64,000 nt of DNA from Paramecium tetraurelia (taxonomy: Eukaryota; Ciliophora; Oligohymenophorea; Peniculida; Parameciidae). Below the pieces are notes generated by a model. It was not told where the DNA came from and ran no database searches. It saw only the letters and a program-made list of their open reading frames with translations. Every line of letters starts with the position of its first letter. Position 1 is the stretch's first letter. The stretch covers positions 124,001-188,000 of the forward strand of contig NW_001799455.1 of the NCBI RefSeq assembly GCF_000165425.1. The letters are read 5' to 3'. The position numbers were made by a program, and so were the translations under genes. Shown one piece after another: positions 61,851 to 64,000 of the stretch.

Positions 61851-63981
61851 GACTACTCCTACTTCTACTAATACTTCTACTAATACTTCTACTTTTACTT
61901 CTACTCATACTTCTACTTTTACTCATACTTCTGCTGTTACTCATTTCATCATCTTCATCATCTTCATCATCTTCAACATCTTCACATCTTCGACTAACTC
62001 TTTTTTTTTTTTTTCTTCCTACTAATTCGATCTATTAATCATGATTTTTTATTTCTTTCGAATTTTACTTTTCTATTTCTTAACTCTTATTTTTCTGATT
62101 GATTAGTTCTTTTTCTACTCCTAAAATGGTGTCAAAAAGTAACTTATATTTATCGTCGTCCTATTTATTAACAATAGTTTTAAAATTCTATTATAGATAT
62201 TTAGCCATAATTTATGCTTCTTCCTTCTTTTCTGCAATTTCTTAATTATAAATTACAAGAAGTGCTTACTCCAGTGCATTCAACTATTAAAATAATTAGA
62301 CTTATTCATATTTAGAAAGTGCTAAATGATCCTAAAGTAAAAAGCTATCTATAAATGATTTTTCTATTTTATTTTTAATGTGATTCAATATGACTGTTTC
62401 AAAAAATCTGGCATCCTTCATAAAGAGAAACAAATTCAATTCATCACATTAATATTAATTATAGAATTTCTATTAAAACTGAGATGTTTCTTTATCCCAT
62501 TTTAAGAGTTCTGATAGCATTTTCAAATCTTTCTCTTATATCTTTTATTTATTGATTCTCACTAACTCTTTCTGGATTTTAAATAATAAATTCAAGGAGT
62601 CTATAATAAATATTTCTGTTGATGATATGTCTTAAATTTAAAATGGAGTCTAAGGGATGATTTCCTTTGTGCTCCTGAAGGTGGAATAAAACTTATTCTT
62701 CTCCAGTAATGACTCATGACATAAATCTTTAATTTAAATTTCTTTGTTCTATAATGGTAATACCTTAATAACATAGTTATTATCTGTATAAACCAACATC
62801 ACAATTGTAGAATAATGAACTGGAACTTCAAAAGAATAGTGATTCTTATCCTTATGGATATTTGTGATAACTCTGCCTGAAAATTTCAAGAAATCACAAA
62901 ATGAATTAAAACTTTATTAATGATATTGCATAGGTCCTGATTTTCTATACGCCTTACTTGCCATCTATCTGGAATTGGTAGGTTTTAATAAATTTTGCTA
63001 AACTTATTTCAAATTTTCTTCTTAAGTTTCTGTACAATCAGTAAGAAATCGATTTAAAAGGATTTGAGGTTTCTCAAGTGTGTTGCCCAAATATTTTGGT
63101 TGATTTTTCCTTTCAATAATATATCCTAACTCATCCGATTATTTTAGGTTACACAAATATATGTTATTTTTGAATTCAATCTTAAGATCAAGGGGTTATT
63201 CATACTACTACATAAAACTTTGCATCTCTTTTTCTAAACTACTTAGATCAGGATAGAATGTCGTAGCTAATGCAATTATATGATATTCTTTATCATATAA
63301 TATATCACCCTATACCAACAGCTTTGTATCATTCAGTTAAGTCACAGTACTTTTTAAATTAATTTCTCTCAGATGTTCTTTTTATATCCTCTCATTTTAA
63401 GTATAAAGGTAGTCTTTACATTATTTTAAGGTATTATCAATGACTTTGAATTAAAATGAATATGCTTCTTCTAATAATCGAAGTAAAAATACTCCTTTCT
63501 AAGTGAATTCAATGGTTATTTCATTCTCTTCAAATTAAATCTAATTCCTAATATTGTTAATCGGAGTTATTTCAGACTACAAGTTTTTTATTTAATAGAG
63601 CAAAACATTTTCTAATTTAGTACGAAATGGTAAGGTCAATTTTTCTCCCAAATTAACCACTAATTCATAAGAGCTTTAGTAAGCAGAAAATAGTTTAAGT
63701 AGTTTCCATTCTTATTTTTAGATCTAATATTTCGTAGAAATGACAGTTGAATGTATTTTTTCTATTTATGGCAAAAACCCTAACTTGATTTATCCATTTT
63801 CATCAGTAATAAGATTTTCTTTGATTTATTCATTAATCAAAGAGTGAGTAAATAATACTTAAACCTAGACATTTTTGTATGGCTCGCCGTTCTTACCCAA
63901 TACAAATATTGAATAACCATCTGCATCATCAAATCTTAGCAATTGTTTTATAAATATTTATTATTTTATATCTTATTCCAT
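59317..63981 (-). CDS. large nuclear-looking protein with an internal histone H3-tail mimic (1536 aa)
   Basis: ATG at 63981 (MEQDIKQQIFIKQLLRFDDA) starts one long frame; introns of 26 nt (59898-59923) and 28 nt (near 59530) occur only near the 3' end. N-terminal part has domain-like text (ADGYSIFVLGKNGEPYKNVQ, TDENGQIKLGFLP), then helices and a coiled coil. About residue 680 come a basic stretch (GRKKKKRVSRR), an acidic run, SR/RS repeats, poly-Ser and KKKR. Residues 739-751 are [13 protein letters not shown], nearly the H3 N-tail. After that a second long region (FGARNYNSMRESLVQTF, CTSNFTEIISVLALISLP) leads to a C-terminal KVYVKVYSRDKNDKETFYKD, GYTDLRGRFDYSSL and VSPPPTLG, ending with an Arg/Asp-rich tail. 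The end regions belong, as far as I recall, to an unnamed family of large protist proteins. Function unknown; nuclear location is inferred. Confidence 0.85.
61729..61767 (-). other. internal H3-tail-like segment [13 protein letters not shown]
   Basis: Thirteen codons matching histone H3 residues 1-13 with K4 changed to R. At DNA level 34 of 38 bases match the start of the H3 variant gene at 8.9 kb, including the TAA glutamine codon. It shares the STAG spelling of that variant instead of canonical STGG. It is preceded by RGG and followed by unrelated sequence. Confidence 0.9.
61815..61945 (-). repeat. AGT/AGA trinucleotide repeat coding for poly-Ser and RS/MS repeats
   Basis: On the coding strand AGT repeats give a pure Ser run, preceded by degenerate AGT-AGA/ATG/AAA units giving SRSMSKSRS-type text. 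An acidic GAA/GAT repeat precedes these. Together they form an RS-like, disordered linker between the basic stretch and the H3-like segment. Confidence 0.9.
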
Positions 63982-64000
63982 TTTTATGTTACATGTTTAT

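Overview
The window looks like macronuclear DNA of a ciliate, most likely a Paramecium-type genome. It is very AT-rich. Reading frames stay open only if TAA and TAG mean glutamine and TGA is the sole stop. The histone H3 gene proves this directly: the Gln5 codon of its ARTKQTARKS tail is TAA. Genes are interrupted by tiny introns (17-34 nt, mostly GTA...TAG or AAG). Every exon-intron model below was built by hand from family matches and checked for frame, except where noted. A 150-base run of N shows that this is a draft assembly. Most standard-code ORFs here are fragments or shadows.

Left part (0.6-37.4 kb). A 1.4k-residue type I surface protein is followed by glucosidase I (GH63) on the minus strand. 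A divergent SDR reductase, a divergent histone H3 variant, two unknown genes and a cyclin come next. Two giant surface proteins then dominate. The one at 14.3-23.1 kb has about ten CGDG/CDDGN/DGC cysteine modules and a membrane C-terminus whose frame breaks near the 3' end. The one at 27.5-36.4 kb has cysteine modules, a long Asn/Ser-rich region and a membrane C-terminus, and it contains the N gap. A decayed cysteine-rich relative lies inverted at about 12.4-14 kb. A VIT+vWA protein sits between the giants, and a WD-like gene with one in-frame TGA follows them.

Right part (38-64 kb) is compact. It holds an F-box protein, a PB1/RanBP2-finger/UBA-like adaptor, a START protein, an NRF-6-type acyltransferase, a second cyclin, an OGFr-domain protein, a CFAP77-like protein, a Myb-like protein, two small secreted proteins, coiled-coil proteins, a TLDc protein, a polytopic membrane protein, SEC11 signal peptidase and a PhrB-type photolyase. 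Many neighbours are only 20-110 bp apart.

The most striking gene is the last one (59.3-64.0 kb, minus strand). It encodes a 1536-residue protein with a basic NLS-like stretch, an acidic run, an RS/poly-Ser region and then an internal near-copy of the histone H3 tail ([13 protein letters not shown]). It ends in a domain with a GYTDLRGRFDY motif. Genes do not form operons here; neighbours are mostly unrelated housekeeping functions, and compaction is the main organising feature.
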